Shown: positions 1 to 9,728, numbered from the stretch's first letter. The stretch: DNA of 64,000 nucleotides from Sphingomonas echinoides (GCF_029623395.1 NZ_JAPYKK010000018.1:1-64000); one strand, 5' to 3'. Translations and numbers: made by a program. Notes: generated by a model from the sequence alone, not told the origin.

Positions 1-1234
1 AATCCGACCGTTGCGTTGCGGTGCTCACCGTTCCGGCGCCACGCCCGGGCTTCGCGCGCACGTTGCGCCCAAGCTCCGGGTTGAACACGCGTGCAGGCCG
101 TCCGTCCGGCGTCCGCGCGGGCGGGCGGGCCGATCCGCTCGCCGGCCGTGCGCCTGGGGGTGCGCCTGCGCCAGCGGCGGGCGTACCCGCCTTGGGCTTG
201 GCGTCATAGAAGCGTTTGATCTTGGGCGCCTTGGTGACGACGATCCCCTCGCGGCGTGGTTCAGCGGCGGCGCGGCGCGGGTCCGCGAACGCAGCGCGGT
301 CACTATCGTTCGCCACCGCACGCGTGATGCGCGTTGCGCTCGGGCGCGACGCAGGGCGCGCGGCGCGCTGCGGCCGTTCCGCTGGAGGCGTGGCGGTGGC
401 CTTGGCGCGGTCGGGCGACGGGCCCCTGATCCGCTCGGGCTGCAACATCCGCTTGGGATCCTTGCGGAACGCCGCGACGTCATGCGCCCGCACCTCACCG
501 ATCGCCCCGGGCGACAGGTCGCCCAGCAGGAACGGGCCGTACCGCGTCCGGATCAGCCGCGAGACCTTGAGCCCGAGGAATTCGAGGACACGGCGGACTT
601 CGCGATTCTTGCCTTCGGTCAGGATCATCTCGATCCAGACGTTGGCGCCCGTGCGGCGTTCGAGATTGGCGTTGATCGATCCGTAGCGGACCCCCTCGAT
701 CTCGATCCCGTGGATCAGTTCCTCGAGCTGGTCCTGCGTGACCTGGCCATAGGCGCGCGCGCGATAGGCCCGTTCGACGCCGGTCGACGGCAGTTCGAGC
801 TGTCGCTTCAATTCGCCGTCTGTGGTAAGCAGTAACAGGCCTTCGGTGTTGAGATCGAGTCGCCCCACGGGCACCAGCCGCGGTAAATCCTGCGGCAAAC
901 GGTCGTAAATCGTCGGTCTTCCGGCAGGATCCCGCTCGGTAACGAGGAGTCCTGACGGTTTATGGTACAGAAACAGACGCGTTTCGGCGGCGGCTGCGAC
1001 CGGATTTCCATCGACCGTCACCCCCTCGAGCGACGCGAGGATCGTCGCGGGCGTATCGATCACCACGTCGTTCAGGGCGACGCGCCCCTCCGCGATCATG
1101 CGTTCGACTTCGCGCCGAGACGCAATTCCGGCGCGCGCCAATAGCTTGGCGATCCGCTGTTCGTCGTCGGCGCGTTCGCGCGGGGTGGTGGCGGCGCCCG
1201 GCGCGGCAATTTTGGGGGGACGGTATTTTGACAC
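1..1234 (-). CDS. rluB: RsuA/RluB-family 23S rRNA pseudouridine synthase, 3' end outside window
   Basis: The protein isomerises a uridine of 23S rRNA to pseudouridine. From a GTG start the frame is open to the left edge, so the C-terminus is missing. An S4 RNA-binding domain lies at about residues 12-60, with the typical IAKLLARAGIASRREVE stretch. The catalytic domain contains HKPSGLLVTERDPAGRPTIYD and the active-site motif GRLDLNTEGLLLLTTDG near residue 125, whose Asp is the nucleophile. After about residue 240 the sequence turns into a long Arg/Pro/Ala/Gly-rich, probably disordered basic tail, as in many alphaproteobacterial RluB proteins. RluB is preferred over RsuA because of the tail; the two cannot be separated with certainty here. 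Confidence 0.88.
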   Translation of the reverse strand, partial: MSKYRPPKIAAPGAATTPRERADDEQRIAKLLARAGIASRREVERMIAEGRVALNDVVIDTPATILASLEGVTVDGNPVAAAAETRLFLYHKPSGLLVTERDPAGRPTIYDRLPQDLPRLVPVGRLDLNTEGLLLLTTDGELKRQLELPSTGVERAYRARAYGQVTQDQLEELIHGIEIEGVRYGSINANLERRTGANVWIEMILTEGKNREVRRVLEFLGLKVSRLIRTRYGPFLLGDLSPGAIGEVRAHDVAAFRKDPKRMLQPERIRGPSPDRAKATATPPAERPQRAARPASRPSATRITRAVANDSDRAAFADPRRAAAEPRREGIVVTKAPKIKRFYDAKPKAGTPAAGAGAPPGARPASGSARPPARTPDGRPARVFNPELGRNVRAKPGRGAGTVSTATQRSD

Positions 1235-1381
1235 GCCGCCCTGATACCCAAAATCTTCCACGAGTGTTGAACAAAAAGATTTGCGCCCGATCTCGTAGCT
1301 GAGCGTTAAGGCACGGGTGCGTAACGAGGGCGGAACGCACGATGCCATTCTCGGCGTGGTACAGAAGGTGGGGCACCGGAC

Positions 1382-1813
1382 ATGCTGTTCGGACGGAAAA
1401 AGCGGCGGATTTGCAAGCTGTTGCTCGTCGAAGACGAGCCGCTGGTGGCGTTCGATACCGAGCATTACCTCCGCGAGGCGAACTATGAGATCGTCGCGAC
1501 GGTCGATCGGGTCGCCGACGCAATCACGGTAATAGACCTCGACGAGGAACTCGATTTGGTCCTGGTCGATATCAGCCTCGCCGACGGCAGCGGCGTCGAC
1601 GTCGCGCATGCCGCACACGCAAAGGGCATCGCCGTGCTGTTCGTGACCGGCCAATGCCCGCAAGGCGCACGAGAAATTGCCGCCGGATGCCTCGCTAAAC
1701 CGTATGCACAGCGCGATTTGCTTGCATCGATCTCCGCGATCGAGGCGGTGCTCGACGGCAAGGTTCCGAAACGGATTCCGTCTGGCTTCAGTCTGTTCGG
1801 GCAGGCGACCTGA
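1382..1813 (+). CDS. Single-domain response regulator (receiver only)
   Basis: A 143-residue CheY-like receiver with no output domain. The canonical residues are visible: acidic pair E17/D18 (LLVEDEP), phospho-acceptor D63 (LVLVDIS), T89 (FVTG) and K106 (CLAKPY). A short basic N-terminus precedes the fold. No histidine kinase is adjacent, so its partner is unknown. Such stand-alone receivers act by protein-protein contact or as phosphate relays. It is transcribed away from the pseudouridine synthase gene, with about 150 bp between them. AAGGTGGGG ahead of the ATG can serve as ribosome binding site. Confidence 0.85.
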   Translation: MLFGRKKRRICKLLLVEDEPLVAFDTEHYLREANYEIVATVDRVADAITVIDLDEELDLVLVDISLADGSGVDVAHAAHAKGIAVLFVTGQCPQGAREIAAGCLAKPYAQRDLLASISAIEAVLDGKVPKRIPSGFSLFGQAT

Positions 1814-1917
1814 GCGCAACCCGGCGTGTTGCGGCGGGTCCGCTCTTCCGCTCCGCGTTTTAGGCGTTAGGGTCCTGCGCGACGGAAACCGGATTTCGCG
1901 GCAGGGGCAATAGACGC

Positions 1918-3246
1918 ATGGATGGCATGAGCGGGCGCGACCGTCGCTGGTCGGATGGCATTCGCCCGTATTTCGAAAAGGCCCCGCTGGCGGCGTTGGC
2001 GCTCGGGATTTCGTCGGGGTTCCCGTTCGCGATGATCGGCGCGACCCTGACGACGCGCCTCGCGCAGGACGGCATCACCAAGTCGACCGTCACCGCGTTC
2101 AGCCTCGCGTTCCTTGTCTATAATCTCAAGTGGTTATGGGCGTGGATCGTCGACGGCGTCCGCCTTCCCGGCATTGGAGCGCTAGGTCAGCGGGTGTCCT
2201 GGCTGATCGTCGCAGGCCTGCTGGTAATCGCGGCGGTTGCGCATCTCGCGCTCATCGATCCCAAGGCTGACATCTTTGCGACGGCGGTCGCGGCGATCCT
2301 GGTGGGCGCGGCGGGCGCGACGTTCGATATCGTGATCGACGCCTATCGCATCGAACTGCTCGAACCGCGCCAGTTGGGCGTCGGATCGGGCATGTCGCAA
2401 TATGGCTGGCGGCTCGGGTCGGCGGGGGCGGGGGCGGTTGCGCTGGTCGTCGCAGCGCGCTTCGGTTGGGCGAATGCGTATCTTGTCTGCGCTGCGTTTG
2501 CCTTGCCGGCGATGGTCGCAGGGCTGATCTGCGGCGAACCGGCAAACCGACGGGCTCCTGAAAAGCGGCGTCCAGGGTTCGCCAATCTCGGCACGTCGAT
2601 CCTCGGACCGTTCCTGCAATTCTTCCAACGGCGTGGCGCGGCGCTGGTGCTGTTGTTCATCCTGATCCACAAGATCGGCGATACGCTGGCGAACCTCACG
2701 TTCCGACTGCTGTTCGACTCGCTCCACTTCACCAACGACGAGATCGCATTCTACGACGTGTGGATCGGTTTTCTCGCCTTCATGGTCGGCATTTTCGTCG
2801 GCGGAATCCTCTACACACGGCTTGGGCTCAAGCGGTCCGTGCTGGTGTCGCTGATCCTCATGATGCTCTCGAACCTCAGTTTTGCGGGTCTGGCGGCGGC
2901 GGGGCATTCCAATCTCGGCATGGCCTCCGCAATCGGGTTGGAGAATTTCTCGAGTGGGATCGGCGGGGTCACGGTCATTGCCTATTTCTCGGCACTGACC
3001 AATTCCCGCTTCACCGCCGCCCAATATGCGTTGATCTCGGCAGCGGCGAGCATCGTTGGGCGCTTCGTCACCGGGACGACCGCTGGCGGGCTGATCGACT
3101 CGATGGGGTATGTGAACTTCTACCTGCTCACGACGATCGTGGCGCTGCCTGGCGTGCTGCTCTTCTGGTGGATGAGCCGGAGTGGTCTGATCGATGCGTC
3201 GATCGGCGCTACCGAGGACGCAACGCACGACCAGGTGTTCGACTAG
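1918..3246 (+). CDS. AmpG-like muropeptide MFS permease
   Basis: A 442-residue polytopic membrane protein of the major facilitator superfamily with about 12 hydrophobic segments. The N-terminal stretch LAALALGISSGFPFAMIGATL and the following YNLKWLWAW are typical of the AmpG/anhydromuropeptide permease group, which imports GlcNAc-anhydroMurNAc peptides for cell-wall recycling. The loop FDIVIDAYRIELL also fits this group. The first two ATGs (residues 1 and 4) are both possible starts. The gene ends three bases before the end of the convergent DUF6628 gene. Substrate is inferred from family resemblance only; no other recycling gene is adjacent. Confidence 0.75.
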   Translation: MDGMSGRDRRWSDGIRPYFEKAPLAALALGISSGFPFAMIGATLTTRLAQDGITKSTVTAFSLAFLVYNLKWLWAWIVDGVRLPGIGALGQRVSWLIVAGLLVIAAVAHLALIDPKADIFATAVAAILVGAAGATFDIVIDAYRIELLEPRQLGVGSGMSQYGWRLGSAGAGAVALVVAARFGWANAYLVCAAFALPAMVAGLICGEPANRRAPEKRRPGFANLGTSILGPFLQFFQRRGAALVLLFILIHKIGDTLANLTFRLLFDSLHFTNDEIAFYDVWIGFLAFMVGIFVGGILYTRLGLKRSVLVSLILMMLSNLSFAGLAAAGHSNLGMASAIGLENFSSGIGGVTVIAYFSALTNSRFTAAQYALISAAASIVGRFVTGTTAGGLIDSMGYVNFYLLTTIVALPGVLLFWWMSRSGLIDASIGATEDATHDQVFD

Positions 3247-3249
3247 ACC

Positions 3250-3693
3250 TTATTCCGCGGTGATCGGACGCCCTGCATCGGCAAACGCCTGTGCCACGAT
3301 GCAGATGCTCGCAAGGATCCCGTCCGGGCTTCGCAGTCCGATGAGGTCGCTCAGCAACAGGCGCGCGCTGTCCGGCGCGATTTCTGCCCGGGTTACGATC
3401 GTCAGCAACGCATGTTCCGCATGCGTCGTGCGGCGGCAGCAGCATGGCGCGATCGCGATTGAGCACTTTGCGCCGCCTGCAAGGTCCGCCATCATCGCGC
3501 GAAGCAGCGTGAGCGGACGACGAAATCCAGCGCCGAACCCTTCCAGCAATGCGTGCGCGGCGAACGCATCGTTGAGCCCGTGCGCCCCCATCCGGCGGAA
3601 CGCGAAAAGGAACAAACGCGCGTTTGTATCCTCGGGGAGGGGGTGCGGGAGTGCCGCAGCAAGCGCCGGTGCGGTAGGCTGATTCGAGGACAT
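3250..3693 (-). CDS. DUF6628 family protein
   Basis: A 147-residue protein of unknown function found mainly in Sphingomonadales. Recognisable parts are ARLFLFAFRRMGAHGLNDAFAAHALLEGFG and a Cys cluster APCCCRR about 75-80 residues in, followed by TTHAEHALL. The start at 3693 is chosen over one 27 bases upstream because AAGGAG sits eight bases ahead of it. There is no signal peptide or clear membrane segment. The consecutive cysteines next to arginines suggest metal or cofactor binding, but that is a guess. The family name is from memory of the family's look. Confidence 0.75.
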   Translation of the reverse strand: MSSNQPTAPALAAALPHPLPEDTNARLFLFAFRRMGAHGLNDAFAAHALLEGFGAGFRRPLTLLRAMMADLAGGAKCSIAIAPCCCRRTTHAEHALLTIVTRAEIAPDSARLLLSDLIGLRSPDGILASICIVAQAFADAGRPITAE

Positions 3694-3763
3694 GAACGGA
3701 TACTCCTTCGGGTGGAGCAATCCTCTTCCAGTCGCTATTGCAAGTCAATCGCAATAATAACGG

Positions 3764-5098
3764 TCAGTCCGGTAGTTCACCGTTCGCCAAGAGCACCTCG
3801 CCCGCGAGGTAGAGCGAGCCCAGGACGAGTACGATCGGCGGTTCTGCCTGATCGGCGATTTCGGCAATATCCCGGAGCGCGCCAGCGACGTCATCGGCGG
3901 TGTGCGCAGCGATTCCGAACGCGTGGGCGATCGCGGCAAGCGCTGCCGGGGCATGATGCGCGTGCCCCGAGATCGGCACTGCGTGGAGCGTTGTCGCGAT
4001 TCCGGCGAAGGGCGCCAGCAGCCCGGCAGGATCTTTGTTCGCCAGCATGCCGAGCACGAGATGGACTTCGCTGCGCCCGATCCCGGGATTGGCAATCGCG
4101 CGCAAGGTGGCCGCGATCGCCCCGGCGGCAGCGGGGTTGTGCCCGCCGTCCAGCCATATTTGGCTTCCAGGCGGCAGCAGACCGACCAGCGGCCCCGGGT
4201 GCAAACGCTGCATCCGCGCGGGCCAGTGCGTGCCACGCGCGGCGGCCGAATAGGCATCGGCTGGCATCGTCAGGACCGTCTGGTGGCGGAGCATCGCGAT
4301 GGCGAGCGCCAGATTGCCGGGCTGGTGCGGACCCGCCAGGGCGGGCAGCGGCGTTTCGACGGTACCGTTCGCGTCCTCGTACCGCAGGGTCGTGCCGTCA
4401 ACATGCATTTGCCATCCGCTACCGAGCGCAATCACGGACGCCTTCGCATAACGCGCAATTTCGGCAACACGTGCCGCACTGTCGGTTTCGTACGTCATGG
4501 TGACGAGTGGGACACCGGCCTTGGCGATCCCAGCTTTCTCGCCGGCGATCTCCACCGCGCTGTCGCCAAGGAAGCTCTGGTGATCGATCCCGAGTTGCGC
4601 GATTCCGGTGACCAGCGGGTGCGCGATCACGTTGGTCGCATCGAGCCGTCCGCCGAGGCCCACCTCGATCACGCATGCATCCGCAGGTGTCCGCGCAAAG
4701 GCGAGGAATGCGGCGGCGGTGGTGACCTCGAAGAAGCTGGCACCGATGTCTCCGCCAGCGTCCAGCACCTCTTCGAGCAACGCTGCGAGCAGGGTGTCGT
4801 CGATGAGGCTTCCGGCGACCCGAATGCGTTCGTTGAACCGCACGAGATGCGGGCTGGTATAAGCATGGACCGTCAGGCCCGAGGCCTCCAGCGCGCTGCG
4901 CAGGAACGCGCATGTCGAGCCCTTGCCGTTGGTGCCCGCGACATGGAACACCGGCGGGAGCCGATCCTGCGGATTGCCAAGCCGGCCGAGCAGCAGCGTG
5001 ATCCGCTCGAGGCCGAGGATATCGGCACCGGGAGACAGCTTCCATAACCGGTCAAGCTGCGCCTGAACGGCGCTATTCTCGGAGACGGCGTGGTCCAT
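3764..5098 (-). CDS. folC: Bifunctional folylpolyglutamate synthase / dihydrofolate synthase
   Basis: FolC adds glutamate to dihydropteroate and then to tetrahydrofolates in the cytoplasm, using ATP. The 444-residue length is normal. The ATP-binding P-loop GTNGKGST lies near residue 55, followed by TSPHLVRFNERIRV, which is characteristic, and by GLGGRLDATNVI and LDGGHNPAA further on. The gene is last in the run trpB, unknown, trpA, accD, folC, a common alphaproteobacterial order. It is separated from accD by a 200-bp space filled with inverted repeats. AGGGAG six bases ahead of the ATG is the Shine-Dalgarno sequence and is part of the repeat arm. Confidence 0.95.
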   Translation of the reverse strand: MDHAVSENSAVQAQLDRLWKLSPGADILGLERITLLLGRLGNPQDRLPPVFHVAGTNGKGSTCAFLRSALEASGLTVHAYTSPHLVRFNERIRVAGSLIDDTLLAALLEEVLDAGGDIGASFFEVTTAAAFLAFARTPADACVIEVGLGGRLDATNVIAHPLVTGIAQLGIDHQSFLGDSAVEIAGEKAGIAKAGVPLVTMTYETDSAARVAEIARYAKASVIALGSGWQMHVDGTTLRYEDANGTVETPLPALAGPHQPGNLALAIAMLRHQTVLTMPADAYSAAARGTHWPARMQRLHPGPLVGLLPPGSQIWLDGGHNPAAAGAIAATLRAIANPGIGRSEVHLVLGMLANKDPAGLLAPFAGIATTLHAVPISGHAHHAPAALAAIAHAFGIAAHTADDVAGALRDIAEIADQAEPPIVLVLGSLYLAGEVLLANGELPD

Positions 5099-5103
5099 TT
5101 CTT

Positions 5104-5293
5104 ACTCCCTCTCCCCTCCGGGGAGTTTGGGGGCGGCTATGCCCCCGGCATGGCCTAAACATCGCGGGGCGATGTTTACCCCAAACTGGCCGGGGAGAGG
5201 GGCATTCCAGCACGCCACCCCAACCGTACTGCCCCTCTCCCTCGCTTCGGCTTCGCCTCGCTTGCCCTCTCCCCGCCTGCGGGGAGAGGGAGA
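5104..5293. repeat. REPIN-like double inverted repeat, copy 1
   Basis: This GC-rich intergenic element contains several nested palindromes. A near-perfect hairpin lies at 5265-5290, with CCCTCTCCCCGC and GCGGGGAGAGGG arms and a two-base loop. A second pair, GTTTGGGG (about 5126-5133) with CCCCAAAC, flanks an inner palindrome. The stretch TACTGCCCCTCTCCC and the 5265-5290 hairpin recur in the efp-suhB gap at about 14.6 kb, so this is a dispersed family. It may act as a transcriptional attenuator or RNA stabiliser between accD and folC. No coding potential was seen. Confidence 0.8.
5105..5110 (-). promoter_or_regulatory. Repeat-derived Shine-Dalgarno of folC
   Basis: On the minus strand AGGGAG is followed by TAAGAA and then the folC ATG, a normal spacing of six. 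The purine run belongs to the inverted-repeat element filling the accD-folC gap, so the repeat seems to have been co-opted as the ribosome binding site. Confidence 0.6.
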
Positions 5294-5297
5294 ACAA

Positions 5298-6158
5298 TCA
5301 CGCCGCCGCGCGCTTTCCACCCAGGTAATCAATCAAACTCGCCAGCGTCACGCGCAGGTCGCGGCGGTGCTTCACCATGTCGATCATCCCGTGTTCGAGC
5401 AAATATTCCGCCCGCTGGAAGCCGTCCGGCAATTTCTCGCGAATCGTCTGTTCGATCACGCGCTGGCCGGCAAAGCCGATCAGCGCACCCGGCTCGGCGA
5501 TCTGCACGTCACCAAGCATCGCATAGCTTGCGGTGACGCCGCCCGTGGTCGGATCGGTCAGCACGACGATGTACGGGAGCCCCGCATCGTGCAGCATCTG
5601 GATCGCCACGGTCGCGCGCGGCATCTGCATCAGGCTGAGAATACCCTCCTGCATCCGCGCGCCGCCTGCGGCGGTGAAGATGATGTACGGGCAGTCGTCC
5701 TTGATCGCGGTCTCGACCCCGCGCACGAACGCCTCGCCCACCGCAAGACCCATGGATCCGCCCATGAACGCAAAGTCCTGTACGCCGATGACCGCGCGGC
5801 GACCCTCGATCGTACCGCGCGCGGTGATCAGCGCGTCGCCTTCGGACGTCGCAGCACGCGCCGCCTTGATCCGGTCCGCATAGCGCTTGGTATCGCGGAA
5901 CTTGAGCGGGTCATCGGGGACCTTCGGCAGCGGCACAATCGTGTAGGAGCCGGCGTCGAAGACATATTGGAAGCGCAGGAGCGGCCCGATCCGCTCGTGA
6001 TGGTCGCAGTGCGGACAGACGTAGAGATTGTCCTCCAACTCTTTCACGAACACCATTTGCCCGCAGCCCTTGCACTTGTGCCAGAGCGTGTCGGGCGTCT
6101 CCTTCTTGATCGGGACGACGAGCGAGAGCGCGTTGCGGACGCTGGTAAGCCAGGTCAT
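5298..6158 (-). CDS. accD: Acetyl-CoA carboxylase carboxyltransferase subunit beta
   Basis: AccD, with AccA, transfers the carboxyl group from carboxybiotin to acetyl-CoA in the first step of fatty acid synthesis. The 286-residue protein has the N-terminal zinc ribbon (C29, C32, C48, C51) and the crotonase-like core with [18 protein letters not shown] and [14 protein letters not shown]. The start MTWLTS at 6158 overlaps the trpA stop as ATGA; an upstream extension of the open frame lies inside trpA and is not coding. The biotin carrier and carboxylase genes lie separately at 41.7-43.5 kb; accA is not in this window. Confidence 0.97.
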   Translation of the reverse strand: MTWLTSVRNALSLVVPIKKETPDTLWHKCKGCGQMVFVKELEDNLYVCPHCDHHERIGPLLRFQYVFDAGSYTIVPLPKVPDDPLKFRDTKRYADRIKAARAATSEGDALITARGTIEGRRAVIGVQDFAFMGGSMGLAVGEAFVRGVETAIKDDCPYIIFTAAGGARMQEGILSLMQMPRATVAIQMLHDAGLPYIVVLTDPTTGGVTASYAMLGDVQIAEPGALIGFAGQRVIEQTIREKLPDGFQRAEYLLEHGMIDMVKHRRDLRVTLASLIDYLGGKRAAA

Positions 6159-6958
6159 GCAGGGATTCCTTCGCGGGCGGCGTGGATCGCCGTCGACAGG
6201 GATTGAATGTAGGTGCGCACCGCCTCCGGTGCAGCGGCGCCATGCTGCGCGACCAGCTCGACGATCGCCGAGCCGACGACGACGCCGTCGGCAACCTTGG
6301 CGATCGCGGCGGCCTGATCGGGAGTACGGACGCCGAAGCCGACTGCGATCGGCAGGTCGGTCGACGCCTTCAGCCGGGCGACCGCGGACTCGATCGAAGC
6401 CTGTGCCGCCTGTTGCAGTCCGGTAATCCCGGCGACCGATACGTAATAGACGAAGCCGCTCGCGCCATCGAGCACCGCAGGCAAGCGCGCAGCGTCGGTC
6501 GTTGGGGTCGCAAGGCGGATTGGGTCGATTCCCGCGGCGCGGAGGGCTGGGCCAAGCTCGGCGTCTTCCTCGGGCGGAATGTCGACGCAAATGATGCCGT
6601 CGACGCCCGCATCCTTGGCGGCGGCGGCGAACCAGTCGCCGCCGCGGATCGTCATCGGGTTGGCATAGCCCATCAGCACCAGCGGCGTATCCGGGTGCCG
6701 GGCGCGGAACGCCTTCGCGATCCCGAGGATATCCACGGTCCGCGTGCCCGCGAGCAGGCTGCGGATGTTCGCGGCCTGGATCGCGGGGCCATCCGCCATC
6801 GGGTCGGTGAACGGCATGCCGAGCTCGATCACGTCCGCGCCGCCCTCGACGATCGCGTCGAGGATCGCGCCGGTGGCGGCGGGGGTGGGGTCACCCGCGG
6901 TGACGAATGCGACAAGCGCGGGATGACCTTTGGCAAACGCAGCGGAAAGGCGGCTCAT
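6155..6958 (-). CDS. trpA: Tryptophan synthase alpha chain
   Basis: TrpA cleaves indole-3-glycerol phosphate to indole and glyceraldehyde 3-phosphate, passing indole to TrpB. It is 267 residues long. The catalytic acids are E45 ([11 protein letters not shown]) and D56 (MADGPAIQ), matching E49 and D60 of E. coli with the same spacing. [10 protein letters not shown] and the phosphate-binding [10 protein letters not shown] and [10 protein letters not shown] are present. It overlaps accD by 4 bp at its end and the small unknown gene by 4 bp at its start, so it is translationally coupled within the trpB-trpA-accD block. Confidence 0.97.
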   Translation of the reverse strand: MSRLSAAFAKGHPALVAFVTAGDPTPAATGAILDAIVEGGADVIELGMPFTDPMADGPAIQAANIRSLLAGTRTVDILGIAKAFRARHPDTPLVLMGYANPMTIRGGDWFAAAAKDAGVDGIICVDIPPEEDAELGPALRAAGIDPIRLATPTTDAARLPAVLDGASGFVYYVSVAGITGLQQAAQASIESAVARLKASTDLPIAVGFGVRTPDQAAAIAKVADGVVVGSAIVELVAQHGAAAPEAVRTYIQSLSTAIHAAREGIPA

Positions 6959-7164
6959 CGTCCCGTTCTCCAGTTGCCGAAGAGGTTGCTCGCCGCACCC
7001 GCGATCGCGCCGATCTTGGCGGAATCGAGCGCGCGCGGGACATGCAAGGTCCAGCGTTGCACATCGATGCCGAACGCACTGACTTCGCGCACGATCAGCG
7101 CGACGACCGCCCCCACCACGGCAGCGGTGACGACGTCCGAAAGACCGCCCCCCCGCGCGCTCAT
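6955..7164 (-). CDS. Small protein of unknown function between trpB and trpA
   Basis: A 69-residue open frame starting at MSARGGG, joined by ATGA overlaps both to the trpB stop (7161-7164) and to the trpA start (6955-6958). One hydrophobic stretch, [15 protein letters not shown] at about residues 11-25, could be a single membrane segment. The rest ([31 protein letters not shown]) matches no family I know. The exact fit between two coupled genes argues that it is translated. A role in tryptophan synthesis is not implied by the sequence. Confidence 0.6.
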   Translation of the reverse strand: MSARGGGLSDVVTAAVVGAVVALIVREVSAFGIDVQRWTLHVPRALDSAKIGAIAGAASNLFGNWRTGR

Positions 7165-8420
7165 ATCGCCACGCCCAGCGCTTCGGCGACGGTGAAGATG
7201 TCCTTGTCGCCACGCCCGCACAGGTTGGCGAGGATGATCTGGTCGCGGTCCATCTCGCGTGCGCGCTTAGCGACGGCGGCGATCGCGTGCGCCGGTTCGA
7301 GCGCGGGGATGATGCCCTCGGTCCGGCACAGCAGCTGGAACGCATCCAGCGCCTCGGTATCGGTGATCGCCGTATACTCGACCCGGCCGATCTCATGCAG
7401 CCAGCTATGCTCCGGCCCGATGCCGGGATAGTCCAGCCCGGCCGAGATCGAATGCGCCTCGGTGATCTGGCCGTCCTCGTCCTGCAGCAGATAGGTCTTG
7501 TTGCCGTGGAGAATCCCCGGCGCACCGCCTGCCAGCGACGCCGCATGTTCCTTGTCGAGCCCACGACCTGCCGCTTCGACGCCAAGCATCTTCACGTCGG
7601 CATCGTCGAGGAAGGGGTGGAACAGGCCGATCGCGTTCGATCCGCCACCGATCGCGGCGACGAGAAGATCAGGAAGCCGATCGATCCGCGACAGCATCTG
7701 CGCGCGCGCTTCCTTGCCGATCACGCTCTGGAAATCGCGCACCATCTCCGGATAGGGGTGCGGCCCGGCGGCGGTGCCGATGATGTAGAAGGTGTCGTGG
7801 ACGTTGGCCACCCAGTCGCGCATGCCCTCGTTCATCGCATCCTTCAGCGAGTGCGACCCGCTCGTTACCGGGCGGACTTCCGCACCGAGCAGCTTCATGC
7901 GGAACACGTTGGGCGCCTGCCGCGCGATGTCCTTGGCGCCCATGTAGATCACGCACGGCAAGCCAAAGCGCGCGCAGACCGTCGCGGTGGCGACGCCATG
8001 CTGCCCAGCACCGGTCTCGGCGATGATGCGGGTCTTGCCCATGCGCATCGCGAGCAGGATCTGCCCGATGCAATTGTTGATCTTGTGCGCGCCGGTATGG
8101 TTGAGCTCGTCGCGCTTGAACCACACTTGCGCGCCTTTTCCGTCGGGCGCGGATTCGCGCAACGTCTCGGTCAGGCGTTCGGCGTAGTAAAGCGGGCTCG
8201 GGCGGCCGACATAATGTTCGAGCAGATCGTCGAACTGCGCCTGGAACGCGGGGTCCGCCTTCGCCGCGCGATACGCCTGGTCGAGCTCGAGCACGAGCGG
8301 CATCAGCGTTTCGGCGACGTAGCGGCCACCGAACTGGCCGAAATGCCCGTTGTCGTCGGGTTGCTGGCGCAGGCTGTTGGCCTGCGCGAGCGGCGGTGTG
8401 GTTTCGGAGGGAAGGTTCAT
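7161..8420 (-). CDS. trpB: Tryptophan synthase beta chain
   Basis: TrpB is the pyridoxal-phosphate enzyme that condenses indole with serine to give tryptophan. The 419-residue protein has the cofactor lysine K113 in [10 protein letters not shown], the glycine-rich phosphate loop GGGSNAIG, and the [12 protein letters not shown] stretch. The start at MNLPSET (8420) gives normal family length; an in-frame ATG 87 bases upstream would add an Arg-rich leader unlike the family. trpF, often next to trpB, is absent; an MFS transporter gene lies upstream instead. Confidence 0.96.
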   Translation of the reverse strand: MNLPSETTPPLAQANSLRQQPDDNGHFGQFGGRYVAETLMPLVLELDQAYRAAKADPAFQAQFDDLLEHYVGRPSPLYYAERLTETLRESAPDGKGAQVWFKRDELNHTGAHKINNCIGQILLAMRMGKTRIIAETGAGQHGVATATVCARFGLPCVIYMGAKDIARQAPNVFRMKLLGAEVRPVTSGSHSLKDAMNEGMRDWVANVHDTFYIIGTAAGPHPYPEMVRDFQSVIGKEARAQMLSRIDRLPDLLVAAIGGGSNAIGLFHPFLDDADVKMLGVEAAGRGLDKEHAASLAGGAPGILHGNKTYLLQDEDGQITEAHSISAGLDYPGIGPEHSWLHEIGRVEYTAITDTEALDAFQLLCRTEGIIPALEPAHAIAAVAKRAREMDRDQIILANLCGRGDKDIFTVAEALGVAI

Positions 8421-8531
8421 CGCGCCAGCGTTTAGCAGGATGCGGCCGCGTTCCAAGGGGCTTTGCCGCGCGTCGCATGCAACGGCGTCACCGCGCGTAT
8501 CGGTCATTCGGGCCGTTGAAGCGGACGCGCG

Positions 8532-9728
8532 TCAGCCCTGTCGGTTCGTACGGCTCGGACGATCGAATACGAGGAACAGCACCAACCCGACCCCGCCGAA
8601 CGCCGCGCCGATCAAGCTGGTCAGCGCCCAGCCTCCCGCCGCCACGCTGGCGCTGCCGATCACTGAGCCGGTCGCGCCGAACAGGAAGACGATCGTCATA
8701 TACGCCGCATTGATCCGCCCGCCCGCGCTCGCATCCAGCCCGAAAATGATTCGCTGGCCGGAGATCTGGTTGAGTTGCACCGCGGCGTCGATCAGGACCG
8801 CGCTGACGGCGAAGGCGATCACGCTACCCGCGGCGACGACCATGTCGGACCCGAGAAACGACAGCGTCAGCAACATCAGGCCCCCGAACGTCGCCCGGCG
8901 TGCCAGCCCGCGGTCCGCCAGCCATCCGGCGACAGGCGCGACCAAGGCGCCGCCCGCGCCCGCCAGCGCGAACAGCGCGATACCGTTCGGCCCGAGCCCG
9001 AATCGCTGAGTCAGCACGATCGGCGCAGCGGTCCAGAACATGTTGAACGCGATGAACAGCAATGCCTGATACGCCGCGCGCAACCGCAAGACGGGATACA
9101 GTCGCAGCAGCTCGACCGACGACGCCAGCAGCGCGCGGTAGCGCAGGGTGCTGTCGGGCCGCCGCGCCGGGAGCATCGTCAGCAACGCGATCCCGACCAG
9201 CGCGGTAATTCCGGCGGAAACGAAGAACATCGCGCGCCACCCCGCCAACCCGGCGACGAAACTGGCAACCGGTCGCGCGAGCATGATTCCGGTCAGCAGG
9301 CCGCTCATCACCAGCCCGATCGTGCGCCCCTGCCGCGCCTGGCTGCTGAGCTTCGCCGCAAGGGGGACGAGCACCTGTACCCCGACCGAGCAGACCCCCG
9401 TCATCAGCGCGGCGGCAAGAAACGTCGCCGGGCCCCGCGCCAGCGCGATGCCAAGCGAACCGAGCACCGCGCCTGCGGTCGAGATCAGGATCAGGCGCTT
9501 GTTCTCGACCAGATCCGACAGCGGCACGATGAAGGCGAGACCCAGCCCATATCCCAGTTGCGTCAACGTCACGATTGCGCCGGCCAGCCCGGCGGACAGG
9601 CCGATATCGGGGCCGATCTGTTCGATCAGCGTTTGTGCGTAATAGAGGTTCGCGACCATCGCACCGCAGGCGATCGCCATCAGCATCGTGACGGCAGGCG
9701 AAAGATCGTGCTTGTCGGTTTGGGTCAT
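8532..9728 (-). CDS. MFS transporter, probable drug/small-molecule exporter
   Basis: A 398-residue, 12-helix major facilitator protein from MTQTDKH. The N-terminal NLYYAQTLIEQIGPDIGLS and TQLGYGLGLAFIVPLSDLVENKRLI are typical of the YnfM/arabinose-efflux-like branch of MFS exporters. GWRAMFFVSAGITALVGIALL lies in the middle. An upstream in-frame start would add 30 residues without hydrophobic character and is less likely. No regulator is adjacent. The substrate cannot be read from the sequence. Confidence 0.8.
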   Translation of the reverse strand: MTQTDKHDLSPAVTMLMAIACGAMVANLYYAQTLIEQIGPDIGLSAGLAGAIVTLTQLGYGLGLAFIVPLSDLVENKRLILISTAGAVLGSLGIALARGPATFLAAALMTGVCSVGVQVLVPLAAKLSSQARQGRTIGLVMSGLLTGIMLARPVASFVAGLAGWRAMFFVSAGITALVGIALLTMLPARRPDSTLRYRALLASSVELLRLYPVLRLRAAYQALLFIAFNMFWTAAPIVLTQRFGLGPNGIALFALAGAGGALVAPVAGWLADRGLARRATFGGLMLLTLSFLGSDMVVAAGSVIAFAVSAVLIDAAVQLNQISGQRIIFGLDASAGGRINAAYMTIVFLFGATGSVIGSASVAAGGWALTSLIGAAFGGVGLVLFLVFDRPSRTNRQG

